NCBI RefSeq assembly: GCF_001655615.1
Contig: NZ_CP011567.1
Coordinates: 3,605,001 to 3,669,000 of the forward strand
From: Pseudomonas sp. GR 6-02
GTDB lineage: Bacteria; Pseudomonadota; Gammaproteobacteria; Pseudomonadales; Pseudomonadaceae
Length of the DNA: 64,000 nucleotides
Direction of reading: 5' to 3'
This document shows, piece by piece, positions 1 to 8,898 of this stretch. The notes beneath the pieces are model-generated. The model was not told the origin of the DNA and did not search any database. It saw only the letters and a program-made list of their open reading frames with translations. The first letter of the stretch is position 1; the number at the start of each line of letters is the position of its first letter. The translations under genes were made by a program, and so were the position numbers.

Positions 1-807
1 GGCCGTGTATTTACGAATATTGATCACGCCGGTGTCGAAAATCAGGTATTGACCCTTGATCCCCAACAGCGTGCCTTCGGCAATCGGGTTCTTGTCCAGG
101 TTGAAGCTGACGATTTTGGCCGGGTACTGCTCGACCGGATAGCGGATTTCGAGCGGTTCGACATCGGTAATTGTCTGGATTGCTTGTAGGCCGAATCGTT
201 CCTGCAAACTGTGCAAACCTTCGGCACAGCTTTCAAACAGCTGATCGCGAACCTGCGCCAGGTCCACCGACACCGCATCGCCCTTGAGCAAAGCACGCCA
301 GTTGGTCTTGTCAGCGACTTGACTGCGGAACAGGTCTTCGACGAAGCCCGACTGCTGGCGGGTCGAGACGCGCACGATCGGCAAGGCCTGGCTGGCACCC
401 TGATCGAGCCAACGGGTCGGCAGTTGGGTGGCGCGGGTAATGCCGACCTTGATCCCCGACGAATTGGCCAGGTAAACCACATGGTCGGTCATGCAGAACT
501 TCTCGCCCCACTCAGGCTCCCGGCAAGTGCCGGCATCGTAGTGGCAACGCTCCGGGCTCATGATGCAGATGTCACACTGCGCCAGTTTGGTCATGCACGG
601 GTAGCAGTAACCCTGGCTGAAACTGGTTTTGGTCTTGCGTCCGCAATGGGTGCAGTGGATCGCCCCCAGGTACTCCAGGCGCACCGTGGTGCCGATCAAC
701 GGATTGACCGGTACCTCGGCGTCGCCCAGACGAAAAGCGTACTGCACGTTCGGCCCGTCAAGGCGCGCCGACATTTTGCTGATTGCACCGCGGCCAATCT
801 CGATCAA
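1..807 (-). CDS. DUF2797 family protein, partial (C-terminus off the left edge)
   Basis: Conserved protein of unknown function, last gene of the leftward nadK operon. A cysteine-rich stretch near the N-terminus (CTHCGRK, then CYPC, CDIC and further Cys/His residues) looks like a zinc site. It is followed by a segment (VYLANSSGIKVGITR, then RWLDQGA) that resembles a GIY-YIG nuclease core. I chose a TTG start at 807 because its bases overlap the TGA of the upstream gene (TTGA overlap) and because the extra residues GRGAISKM look conserved in the family; the first ATG is at 774. The end of the gene lies outside the window. Family assignment is good, biochemical role unknown. Confidence 0.8.
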   Translation of the reverse strand, partial: MIEIGRGAISKMSARLDGPNVQYAFRLGDAEVPVNPLIGTTVRLEYLGAIHCTHCGRKTKTSFSQGYCYPCMTKLAQCDICIMSPERCHYDAGTCREPEWGEKFCMTDHVVYLANSSGIKVGITRATQLPTRWLDQGASQALPIVRVSTRQQSGFVEDLFRSQVADKTNWRALLKGDAVSVDLAQVRDQLFESCAEGLHSLQERFGLQAIQTITDVEPLEIRYPVEQYPAKIVSFNLDKNPIAEGTLLGIKGQYLIFDTGVINIRKYTA

Positions 808-1064
808 TGGATGGCATCCGACTTGAACAGAATATTCGGCACTTCGATCGACTTCGACGCGCACTCCTGCGGGCCCATGTAACCGGTGCGCTGTTCTTCG
901 GGCAGGTTCTGGATTTCCCAGGCGATCATCGCTTGCAGGGACAGTTCGCGCTGCTCGGCGGTGAGTTTGCCACCGTCGGACCATTTGCCGATTTCCACCG
1001 CCAGTTTCAGGCTCTGGTAGATATCCGGGGTAATGTTTTTGATCATTTCGTTAAAAGAGGACAT
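804..1064 (-). CDS. YeaC-like DUF1315 family protein
   Basis: Small acidic protein of 86 residues matching the YeaC/DUF1315 family: MSSFNEMIKNITPDIY at the start, a central WSDGGKLT and the typical motif EEQRTGYM followed by a Cys. No enzymatic residues are recognisable and the function is unknown. The ATG at 1064 is preceded by GGAG at a normal distance; a longer frame extends to 1085 but adds residues that do not belong to the family. It lies 31 bases downstream of the rhomboid gene and its stop overlaps the start of the DUF2797 gene, so it is probably cotranscribed with both. Confidence 0.85.
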   Translation of the reverse strand: MSSFNEMIKNITPDIYQSLKLAVEIGKWSDGGKLTAEQRELSLQAMIAWEIQNLPEEQRTGYMGPQECASKSIEVPNILFKSDAIH

Positions 1065-1095
1065 CAAGGGCTCCGCGCTCTTCATTCATAACTGA

Positions 1096-1965
1096 TTAGA
1101 CGGCCAGTTTACGGCGGTTGTACAAACCGCCCAACAAACCGGTGAAGCATCCGATGAGTAACCCGCCGACGTGGGCCGCGTTGGCAATTTCGCCGAAACC
1201 GATCATCGAGACCAGCCCCGACAGGCACAACAACAGCCACACCAGCATCATCACCAACACCCCACGAGGCAGGCGATAAGCAGGGTTCGGCGACAACAAC
1301 TGGAAGATCCAGCAATGCCCGAGCAGGCCGTACAGCACCCCGGACAACCCGCCAAACAGGGTCGGGCCGCTGAAAAAAAACTGGGCATAGTTGGATACCA
1401 GGCTGAACAGCAACGTCAGGCCGATCAGGTTGATGCTGCCCTGACGCGACTCGATGCGCCGCCCCAGCTCCCAATACCACATGCCGTTCATGGCCAGGTG
1501 CAGGATGCCGAAGTGGATCAGCATCGGCGTCACCAGACGCCACCACTGCCCCGCCGCCAGGCTGTCGGCCAGTGGCGTGAAATGGATGTATTCGCCGACC
1601 ACGCGGAAATCGAGGAAGGTCAGCCAGCGCATCGTCTCGAGGTTTTCGCCCAGCAGCGTCACCACGCCGACGATCAGGCTCAGCAACAGCACGAACGCCG
1701 TGGCCTTGCTGTGGCGCAACTGCTCGACAAAACCCGGACGTTGCAGGGTCGGCGCCACCGGGATATCCAGTTGCTGATCGGGGTCGCCGGCCGGAAAGCG
1801 TTCGTACAACGAGCGCACGTCTTCGCTGATGCTGGCCGGTACCCACAGTACCTGCTCGCCCGCCTCTTCGCTGACCCGATGGGGCACTTGCATGCGCTGC
1901 AGCAGTTTGACGAACCCGCTCAAATCTACCGCCAGTGGTAGACGCAATACCGCCACCGCCGTCAT
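1096..1965 (-). CDS. rhomboid family intramembrane serine protease
   Basis: Predicted intramembrane protease of 289 residues, GlpG type. About 85 soluble N-terminal residues precede six or so membrane segments. The catalytic signature is complete: GGLSG with the nucleophile Ser208, His265 in AAHVGG as the general base, and the His151/His156/Asn160 set (HFGILHLAMN) that forms the oxyanion hole in GlpG. It should cleave membrane proteins within the bilayer; no substrate can be read from the context. Its start overlaps the stop of the metallophosphoesterase gene by four bases (ATGA), indicating translational coupling. Confidence 0.9.
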   Translation of the reverse strand: MTAVAVLRLPLAVDLSGFVKLLQRMQVPHRVSEEAGEQVLWVPASISEDVRSLYERFPAGDPDQQLDIPVAPTLQRPGFVEQLRHSKATAFVLLLSLIVGVVTLLGENLETMRWLTFLDFRVVGEYIHFTPLADSLAAGQWWRLVTPMLIHFGILHLAMNGMWYWELGRRIESRQGSINLIGLTLLFSLVSNYAQFFFSGPTLFGGLSGVLYGLLGHCWIFQLLSPNPAYRLPRGVLVMMLVWLLLCLSGLVSMIGFGEIANAAHVGGLLIGCFTGLLGGLYNRRKLAV

Positions 1966-2933
1966 TGCAACACCTCCGGCCGCTCGACATCGACCCAGAC
2001 AAATTTATGCGGGTCGAGACGGGTTTCCTGATCCAGACGATAAGCGACCAGTTTGCCGTAGAGCACCGCGCTGTAATCCAGGCACGCCAGGTTCGGGCGG
2101 ATCGGCGCCGGTTTGCCGCTGCGCCAGTAGTGGCCGACGAACAGCATCGGCTCATCGATGCCGTAGCGCAGCAAGTTGTCTTTTTCACTGGACGACAGCG
2201 GTGTGCGGGCCACCGGCTCGGGCAAGGCGTCGGGCTGGAACACGATGTCTCCGTAGGTTTGCGGGTCGTCTTCCCAGAATTTAGTGCGGAAAAACGAGCG
2301 CGTCAGGCCGTCGCCGCTGGTCATGGTCAAACCGTGGGGCAAGCGCATGTCGGTGCCGCGCAGCAGGCGATCGAACACGGTGCAGGCGAAACTGCCGGGC
2401 ACTGCGGAGGCCTGGAGGAAATGCTCGTCGATGCAACCGTCGGGGAACAACCCGCGCAACGGCTCGATCAGGCTGGCATCCCAACAGGCATGCACCACGC
2501 GGAAACGCTCGGCATCGACGAACAATGGCAGCTTGTAGAACCATTGCAGGAAGTCGTGCCAATCCTGGGGATGATCTTCGAACTGGGTCAGGGTTTCCTG
2601 AAGCAGGCGGGCGTGGCGCGGGGTGTGCTCGCGCACGAACTGTTTGCCGCTGCCCGGCAGCGCCGGCGTGCTCCAACCGAGGGCGTTGAACTCATGGTTG
2701 CCCATGATGCACAGCGCCTGGCCGGCCTCGACCATGTCGTGGACGATGTGCAGCGCCTCGCGAATCCGCGGGCCGCGGTCGATGATATCGCCGAGGAACA
2801 CCGCCATGCGCGACGGATGCCGCCAGACACCTGCCTGTTTGTGGTAACCGAGCCGGTCGAGCAAGTGCTCAAGGGTCAGAGCGCAACCGTGCACGTCACC
2901 GATCAGGTCGTAGCTACGCGCGGGATCGAGCAT
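1962..2933 (-). CDS. calcineurin-like metallophosphoesterase
   Basis: Protein of 323 residues with the metal-binding motifs of the phosphoprotein phosphatase superfamily near its N-terminus: DVHG, GDIIDRGP and GNHE, and a later GHYW that may supply the last histidine. The likely activity is dimetal-dependent hydrolysis of a phosphoester; the substrate (phosphoprotein, nucleotide or diadenosine polyphosphate) cannot be decided. The ATG shares a base with the stop of nadK (TGATG), and its own stop overlaps the rhomboid start, so the three are translated as a coupled set. Confidence 0.88.
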   Translation of the reverse strand: MLDPARSYDLIGDVHGCALTLEHLLDRLGYHKQAGVWRHPSRMAVFLGDIIDRGPRIREALHIVHDMVEAGQALCIMGNHEFNALGWSTPALPGSGKQFVREHTPRHARLLQETLTQFEDHPQDWHDFLQWFYKLPLFVDAERFRVVHACWDASLIEPLRGLFPDGCIDEHFLQASAVPGSFACTVFDRLLRGTDMRLPHGLTMTSGDGLTRSFFRTKFWEDDPQTYGDIVFQPDALPEPVARTPLSSSEKDNLLRYGIDEPMLFVGHYWRSGKPAPIRPNLACLDYSAVLYGKLVAYRLDQETRLDPHKFVWVDVERPEVLQ

Positions 2934-3823
2934 CAGTCGCCTCCACCACCCAACTTGCTGCCCCAGCCGAGCTTGGTCCGGCAGACTTCGTAGTAGTTGT
3001 GGTCGAGTGGGTGAATCAGCCGCAGCTTCTGCGCTTTCTTGCTGATGGTGATGGTGTCACCGGGCGCGCAGGTGAAGTGGTTCTGCCCATCACAGGAGAC
3101 TTGCGGGTAAATCTGCATATCTTTGGACACGACGATTTTCAGCTCACTGTTGCCATCGACCACAATCGGCCTACCCGACAAGGTATGGGGGTACATCGGC
3201 ACAATCACAATAGCGTCGAGCTTGGGATGCATGATCGGGCCGCCCGCAGACAGCGCGTAAGCGGTCGAACCGGTCGGCGTGGCAACGATCAGGCCGTCGG
3301 CCTTCTGGCTGCAGACGAACTGGCCGTCGATGTACAGCTCGAACTCGATCATTCGCGTCGACTTGCCGGGGTGCAGCACTACATCGTTCAGCGCATCGCC
3401 CTGGCCGATGGCCTCGGCGTGGCGCCGGACTTCGGCTTGCAACAGGAAGCGGTTTTCCACCAGGTAATGGCCGTCGAGCACTTCGGCGACTTTGACTTCC
3501 AGCTCATCGGGGCGAATATCGGTGAGGAATCCCAGGCTGCCACGGTTGATACCGAGCACCGGGATGTTGTGCCGGGCCAGCGCCCGGGCAGCGCCCAGCA
3601 GGCTGCCGTCACCACCGACCACAATCACCATGTCACAGACTTCACCGAGCATCTTGCGCGACGAAGTTTGCAGGCCATGGCCCGGCAGGACTTCGGCGAT
3701 AGTGTCTTCGAGGATCACGTGCAGGTGACGATCGAGCAGAAACCGTTTCAGTCGGCGGACGGTATCCAGCACCTGAGAACTGCCCAGGCGACCGATGATG
3801 CCGATATTACGAAATTGCTCCAT
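2933..3823 (-). CDS. nadK: NAD kinase
   Basis: ATP-dependent phosphorylation of NAD to NADP in the cytoplasm. The 296 residues match the family length and carry its motifs: VVGGDGSLLGAAR for nucleotide binding, NRGSLGFLTDI, and PTGSTAYALSAGGP. I used the ATG at 3823 (MEQFRNIGIIGR); the frame stays open to 3856, but those extra residues are not typical. First gene of the leftward operon with the phosphoesterase and rhomboid genes, and divergent from the DUF1853 gene across 112 bases that must hold both promoters. Confidence 0.95.
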   Translation of the reverse strand: MEQFRNIGIIGRLGSSQVLDTVRRLKRFLLDRHLHVILEDTIAEVLPGHGLQTSSRKMLGEVCDMVIVVGGDGSLLGAARALARHNIPVLGINRGSLGFLTDIRPDELEVKVAEVLDGHYLVENRFLLQAEVRRHAEAIGQGDALNDVVLHPGKSTRMIEFELYIDGQFVCSQKADGLIVATPTGSTAYALSAGGPIMHPKLDAIVIVPMYPHTLSGRPIVVDGNSELKIVVSKDMQIYPQVSCDGQNHFTCAPGDTITISKKAQKLRLIHPLDHNYYEVCRTKLGWGSKLGGGGD

Positions 3824-3881
3824 GAGGCCCCTAACGCGTGTGGCGGCGAAAAACACGATTATGGGCGAAAGCGCGGCGTAG

Positions 3882-4886
<1,005 letters not shown>

Positions 4887-4908
4887 GCGCTTGCAGTGTC
4901 CGCCCGGT

Positions 4909-6192
4909 CTAGATGGATAACCGCAACGCCAAGGCCGCCAACGTCACCAACAACACCGGCACCGTCAGCACAACCCCGACCTTGAAGTAGTAGCCCCAGC
5001 CAATCCGGATATTCTTGCGCTGCAGCACATGCAGCCACAGCAAGGTCGCCAGACTGCCGATCGGGGTGATTTTCGGCCCCAGGTCGCTGCCGATGACGTT
5101 GGCGTAGATCATCGCCTCTTTCGCCACGCCGGTCGCCTGACTGGCATCGATCGAGAGCAAGCCGATCAGCACGGTCGGCAGATTGTTCATCACTGACGAC
5201 AGCAACGCCGTCAGCACCCCGGTGCCCATAGCCGCGCCCCACACGCCGTAACCGGCGAAGCCATCCAGCCAACCGGCCAGATACCCGGTTAGCCCGGCGT
5301 TGCGCAGGCCATACACCACGAGGTACATCCCTAAGGAAAAAATCACGATCTGCCACGGCGCTTCTTTCATCACCTTACGCGTGGAAATCTTGTGGCCACG
5401 GGCGGCAATGGCCAGCAGCAATGCAGCGCACACCGCGGAGATCGCGCTGATCGGAATGCCCAACGGCTCAAGGGCAAAGCAGCCGAGCAGCAGAATCACC
5501 AACACCACCCAACCGGCATAAAACGTTGCAGTGTCGTGAATCGCGGTGGCCGGGTCTGCCAACTGCTCGGGATGGTAATCACGAGGGATGTCGCGACGGA
5601 AAAACACCATCAACATTGCCAGGGTCGCCGCCACGCTTACCAGATTGACCGGAATCATCACCGCGGCGTAGCGGTTGAAACTGATCTTGAAGAAGTCAGC
5701 CGAAACAATGTTCACCAGGTTCGACACCACCAGCGGCAGGCTCGCGGTGTCGGCGATGAAACCGGCCCCCATCACGAACGCCAGGGTCGCCGCCGGGGAA
5801 AAACGCAACGCCAGCAGCATGGAAATCACGATCGGCGTAAGAATCAGCGCAGCGCCGTCATTGGCGAACAACGCCGAGACCAGTGCGCCGAGCAGCACCA
5901 TATAAGCAAAGAGCTTGCGCCCGCTGCCCCGCCCCCAACGGGCCACATGCAACGCGGCCCAGGCAAAGAACCCCGCCTCATCCAGCAGCAGGCTGATGAT
6001 AATCAGCGCAACGAAGGTGCCGGTGGCATTCCAGATGATCTGCCATACCAGCGGAATATCGCTCAGGTGCACCACCCCGGACAGCAGTGCCAGCACCGCG
6101 CCGAATACCGCACTCCAGCCGACACCCAAGCCTTTGGGTTGCCAGATCACCAGGGTGATGGTCAGCAAAAAAATCAACGATGCGATGAGCAT
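4909..6192 (-). CDS. arsB: arsenite efflux membrane protein ArsB
   Basis: Inner-membrane arsenite/antimonite carrier, 427 residues, the usual ArsB length, with about 11-12 hydrophobic segments. It closely follows the enterobacterial ArsB sequence as I remember it: IWQPKGLG near the start, [25 protein letters not shown], and the end [17 protein letters not shown]. No arsR, arsC or arsH gene is adjacent, which is unusual because ArsB is normally in an ArsR-controlled operon. The nearest upstream gene in the same direction is a flavin reductase 144 bases away. The ribosome-binding site before the ATG is weak. Confidence 0.92.
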   Translation of the reverse strand: MLIASLIFLLTITLVIWQPKGLGVGWSAVFGAVLALLSGVVHLSDIPLVWQIIWNATGTFVALIIISLLLDEAGFFAWAALHVARWGRGSGRKLFAYMVLLGALVSALFANDGAALILTPIVISMLLALRFSPAATLAFVMGAGFIADTASLPLVVSNLVNIVSADFFKISFNRYAAVMIPVNLVSVAATLAMLMVFFRRDIPRDYHPEQLADPATAIHDTATFYAGWVVLVILLLGCFALEPLGIPISAISAVCAALLLAIAARGHKISTRKVMKEAPWQIVIFSLGMYLVVYGLRNAGLTGYLAGWLDGFAGYGVWGAAMGTGVLTALLSSVMNNLPTVLIGLLSIDASQATGVAKEAMIYANVIGSDLGPKITPIGSLATLLWLHVLQRKNIRIGWGYYFKVGVVLTVPVLLVTLAALALRLSI

Positions 6193-6285
6193 ATAAACCC
6201 GGTTCCAGCCCGACGGAAAAACGAAGCGCGGAATATAGGGAGGTTTGAATAGGCCGTAAAGTGAAGGTGGGATGAAATGCCCGAT

Positions 6286-6319
6286 GCAGCAGCTGCCGAG
6301 CCTGCGAGACAGCCGCTAC
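6286..6319. repeat. REP-like element, GCAGCTGCCGAGC type
   Basis: A short GC-rich element between arsB and the flavin reductase gene reads GCAGCAGCTGCCGAGCCT, then GCGAGACAGCCGCTAC. It resembles the element at 31262-31300 and is a degenerate copy of a Pseudomonas REP family. It could end or attenuate transcription between the two genes. Confidence 0.6.
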
Positions 6320-6336
6320 GAGCTAAAAGGAAGCGG

Positions 6337-6897
6337 TCATGGCTTTTTATGCTGCTCGACCCACTGCGCATACGCATTGATGAATTTCTGCAGGAACGGC
6401 TTGAGCGACTCCGACAACTTGCCCGCCTCGTCGAACGCTGAACCCGCGCCGCCCAGATAAGCTTCCGGCTGCTGCATGCACGGTACATTGAGAAACACCA
6501 TCGACTGGCGCACATTGTGGTTGGCGCCAAATCCGCCGACGGCGCCCGGTGAAGCGCTGATCACCGCACCCGGCTTGCCGTCCCAGACACTCTGGCCATA
6601 GGGACGCGAACCGACGTCAATCGCATTCTTCAACGGCGCCGGCACCGAACGGTTGTATTCCGGGGTCACGAACAGCACCGCGTCGGATGAACGCACCTGT
6701 TGTCGGAAAGTGCTGTAGGCTGCCGGCGGTGAATCGCCATCGATGTCTTCGTTGTACAGCGGCAAATCGCCGATTTCGACGATCGTCAGCTTCAGATTGG
6801 CAGGCGCCAGCTCGGCCAGCGCCAGCGCGACCTTGCGGTTGATCGATGCTTTTCTCAGGCTGCCGACCAGAACGGCGATCTCGTAGACGTTGCTCAT
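6337..6897 (-). CDS. NADPH-dependent FMN reductase, ChrR-like
   Basis: Flavodoxin-like oxidoreductase of 186 residues. The FMN phosphate-binding loop VGSLRKASINRK is at the N-terminus, and the family motifs LFVTPEYNRSVP, LKNAIDVGSRPYG and SPGAVGGFGANH are intact. It is very like the soluble class I chromate/quinone reductase ChrR of P. putida as I recall it. The expected reaction is two-electron reduction of quinones, with incidental reduction of chromate. It lies upstream of arsB in the same direction with a REP-like element between, so a joint transcript is possible but not shown. Confidence 0.82.
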   Translation of the reverse strand: MSNVYEIAVLVGSLRKASINRKVALALAELAPANLKLTIVEIGDLPLYNEDIDGDSPPAAYSTFRQQVRSSDAVLFVTPEYNRSVPAPLKNAIDVGSRPYGQSVWDGKPGAVISASPGAVGGFGANHNVRQSMVFLNVPCMQQPEAYLGGAGSAFDEAGKLSESLKPFLQKFINAYAQWVEQHKKP

Positions 6898-7081
6898 GGA
6901 AGATACTCGACTGTTCGATGGAAAGAGCTTCTAGTTATAGATGATCAAATGACGATTCAACCAGCGGGCGACAGAAAATCGCCGCCCCTGACTATTTTTT
7001 TCCTGTAGGAAAACTTACCTCGCCCAACCACGGTCTACAGAACCGCAAATTGAGTGATTTATCTCCAGAGGTTCTAAGCAG

Positions 7082-7318
7082 ATGGCAGCAGTACTCGTCG
7101 GTCAGTTCCATGCAAGAGACGCGGAAGGCCGTGTTTATTCCGTGCATGAGTTCCAGGAATCCACCCTGTCGCACGACGGCCTCGCCGGCTCTGCGCCTGT
7201 CACCACCTATAAACTGGCCATTGGCGATCGGGTCAACAAACTCGACGACAACGCGTTTGTGCTGGTGCAAACCGGTGTCACCCTCATTCGCGAACCTGAA
7301 ACGAACGTCGCTTCATAA
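7082..7318 (+). CDS. small conserved-looking protein of unknown function
   Basis: A 78-residue frame with an upstream AGAGG at a suitable distance from the ATG. The protein is soluble and mostly beta-like (LVGQFHARDAEGRVYSVHEF), with no membrane segment, cysteine pair or recognised motif. I do not recognise the family. It stands alone between the divergent flavin reductase gene and the rightward LysR gene. The coding composition looks normal, so I consider it a real gene. Confidence 0.6.
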   Translation: MAAVLVGQFHARDAEGRVYSVHEFQESTLSHDGLAGSAPVTTYKLAIGDRVNKLDDNAFVLVQTGVTLIREPETNVAS

Positions 7319-7406
7319 CCCGCTGTTATGAGCAGAAGTCATATGCGCGCACTTGAGTTAGGATTCAGTCACTGACTCCCTCACCTGCTGAACATGGACT
7401 TCACGC

Positions 7407-8300
7407 ATGCGTTTACGTCATATCGAAGTGATCCAGGCGCTCCTGCAGACCGGTCACCTGGGCACCGCGGCCGAATGGTTGCAGTTGCCCGTGACCGAGG
7501 TTGAACGCACGTTGCGCGATGCCGAGGATCAGTTGGGTTTCATGCTGTTTGCCAGCGTGCGTGGCCGTCTGCAAGCCACGCGCGAGGCGCGGGAGTTGCA
7601 GGTCGAGATCGCCCGCGTCTACGAGGCCCTTGAGCCGGTCCAGCGACTGGCCAGCAGCCTCAAGCAATATCTGGCCCCGCCCCTGCGAATCATCTGCACC
7701 CCGCCGCTGGCGCAACAACTGTTGCCGCAGAGCATCGCGGCGCTGCGCCGACGCCTCCCCGATGCACCTTGCACCCTCCTGAGCCAACCGACCCGCGAGA
7801 TTGTCAGAAGCCTGCTGCTGCGCGAAAGCGATCTGGGCCTGAGCCTGCACGACCCGGACCATGCCGATATCGATTGCCAGATCATCGCCCAGGGCAAGCT
7901 CCAGCTATTGGCACCCCATGGCTGGTTGCAACCGAAACAGAAGTACATCTCGCTGCAAGACTTGGCCGGCCAGTCAATGGTCGGCCTGGAAGGTCACGAC
8001 CCGCTCAGCCCGGCGCTGGACAACAAGCTGCATGCGCTGCGCCCTGCCCCGGTCATCCAGACCCGGGTGCAGACGCATCAAATGATGCGCAGCATGGTCG
8101 AGGCCGGTGAAGGCCTGGCGATTGTCGATCCGTTTACCGCCCTTGGCGCCAAATCGGCCGGGCTCGATGCCTGCCCGCTGGCGCCTGCGGTACCGGTCAG
8201 CGTCTACGCCCTGCGCCTGAAAAACGCCGAGCCCTCTCCGGCGGTTCAGACGCTGCTGGACATCATCACGGAACAAGCCGTGGCGATGCTGGCGAGCTGA
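7407..8300 (+). CDS. LysR family transcriptional regulator
   Basis: Regulator of 297 residues. The first 60 or so form a winged helix-turn-helix (MRLRHIEVIQALLQTGHLGT), although the recognition helix LPVTEVERTLRDAEDQLG is less typical than usual. The rest is a periplasmic-binding-like effector domain starting near LRIICTPPLAQQLL. Its 3' end overlaps the convergent acetyltransferase gene by 35 bases. There is no divergent partner that would suggest a target; the neighbouring small gene 7082-7318 is on the same strand. Confidence 0.85.
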   Translation: MRLRHIEVIQALLQTGHLGTAAEWLQLPVTEVERTLRDAEDQLGFMLFASVRGRLQATREARELQVEIARVYEALEPVQRLASSLKQYLAPPLRIICTPPLAQQLLPQSIAALRRRLPDAPCTLLSQPTREIVRSLLLRESDLGLSLHDPDHADIDCQIIAQGKLQLLAPHGWLQPKQKYISLQDLAGQSMVGLEGHDPLSPALDNKLHALRPAPVIQTRVQTHQMMRSMVEAGEGLAIVDPFTALGAKSAGLDACPLAPAVPVSVYALRLKNAEPSPAVQTLLDIITEQAVAMLAS

Positions 8301-8898
8301 TCGGTTTTTCCAGCGGGTTATCGAACAATCGATACCAGAACAATGCGACTTCGGCGGTGTTCGGGTCGATCCCGCGATAACGCAGATGATCGATCCCACC
8401 AACCACGTAGCCACAGCGTTCATACAGCCGGCAGGCCCCAAGATTATTGTTCTGGGTTTCCAGCATGATGCCCGGCAGCTTTTTCTTGCGGCTCCAGAAC
8501 TGCGCTACGTCCAGCAACGCCTTGGCCACGCCATGGCGACGCGCCGGTGCATGCACCGCCAATTCATCGATATGGGCGAAACCGTTCCAGTTGGTGCTGA
8601 CCACCAGGTGGCCCACCGGCTCATCATCCAGATAGGCCATGAAAATCGCACTGTCGGCGGCGTCGCGAAAGCTGCTGAACTCTTCGGGATCGATGCCGTA
8701 GCACTTGCGATACGGGGTGATTGGCGTCACCGGCCACTGCGCCACCGGCTTGCCGATTTCTGCTGCGCCATAGGCGGCGACTTCAAAACTGAAATCACTG
8801 CCCCAGATATAAGCCGCAAAACCCTCATCGGCGACACGCACCGAGAGGCCCGGGTATTTGGGATTCATGACGGGCTGCATACTCGCAAAGGTCCTCAT
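8266..8898 (-). CDS. GNAT family N-acetyltransferase
   Basis: Acetyl-CoA-dependent acetyltransferase of about 210 residues. The cofactor-binding motif (VHAPARRHGVAKALLD, of the R/QxxGxG/A class) and the following NNNLGACRLYERCGY are clear. I chose the ATG at 8898 because it overlaps the TGA of ldcA (ATGA) and has AAGGA just before it; ATGs at 8880 and 8868 are alternatives. Coupling to the decarboxylase suggests a role with lysine, cadaverine or a related amine, for example acetylation of the polyamine product, but the sequence alone does not show the substrate. Confidence 0.82.
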   Translation of the reverse strand: MRTFASMQPVMNPKYPGLSVRVADEGFAAYIWGSDFSFEVAAYGAAEIGKPVAQWPVTPITPYRKCYGIDPEEFSSFRDAADSAIFMAYLDDEPVGHLVVSTNWNGFAHIDELAVHAPARRHGVAKALLDVAQFWSRKKKLPGIMLETQNNNLGACRLYERCGYVVGGIDHLRYRGIDPNTAEVALFWYRLFDNPLEKPISSPASPRLVP

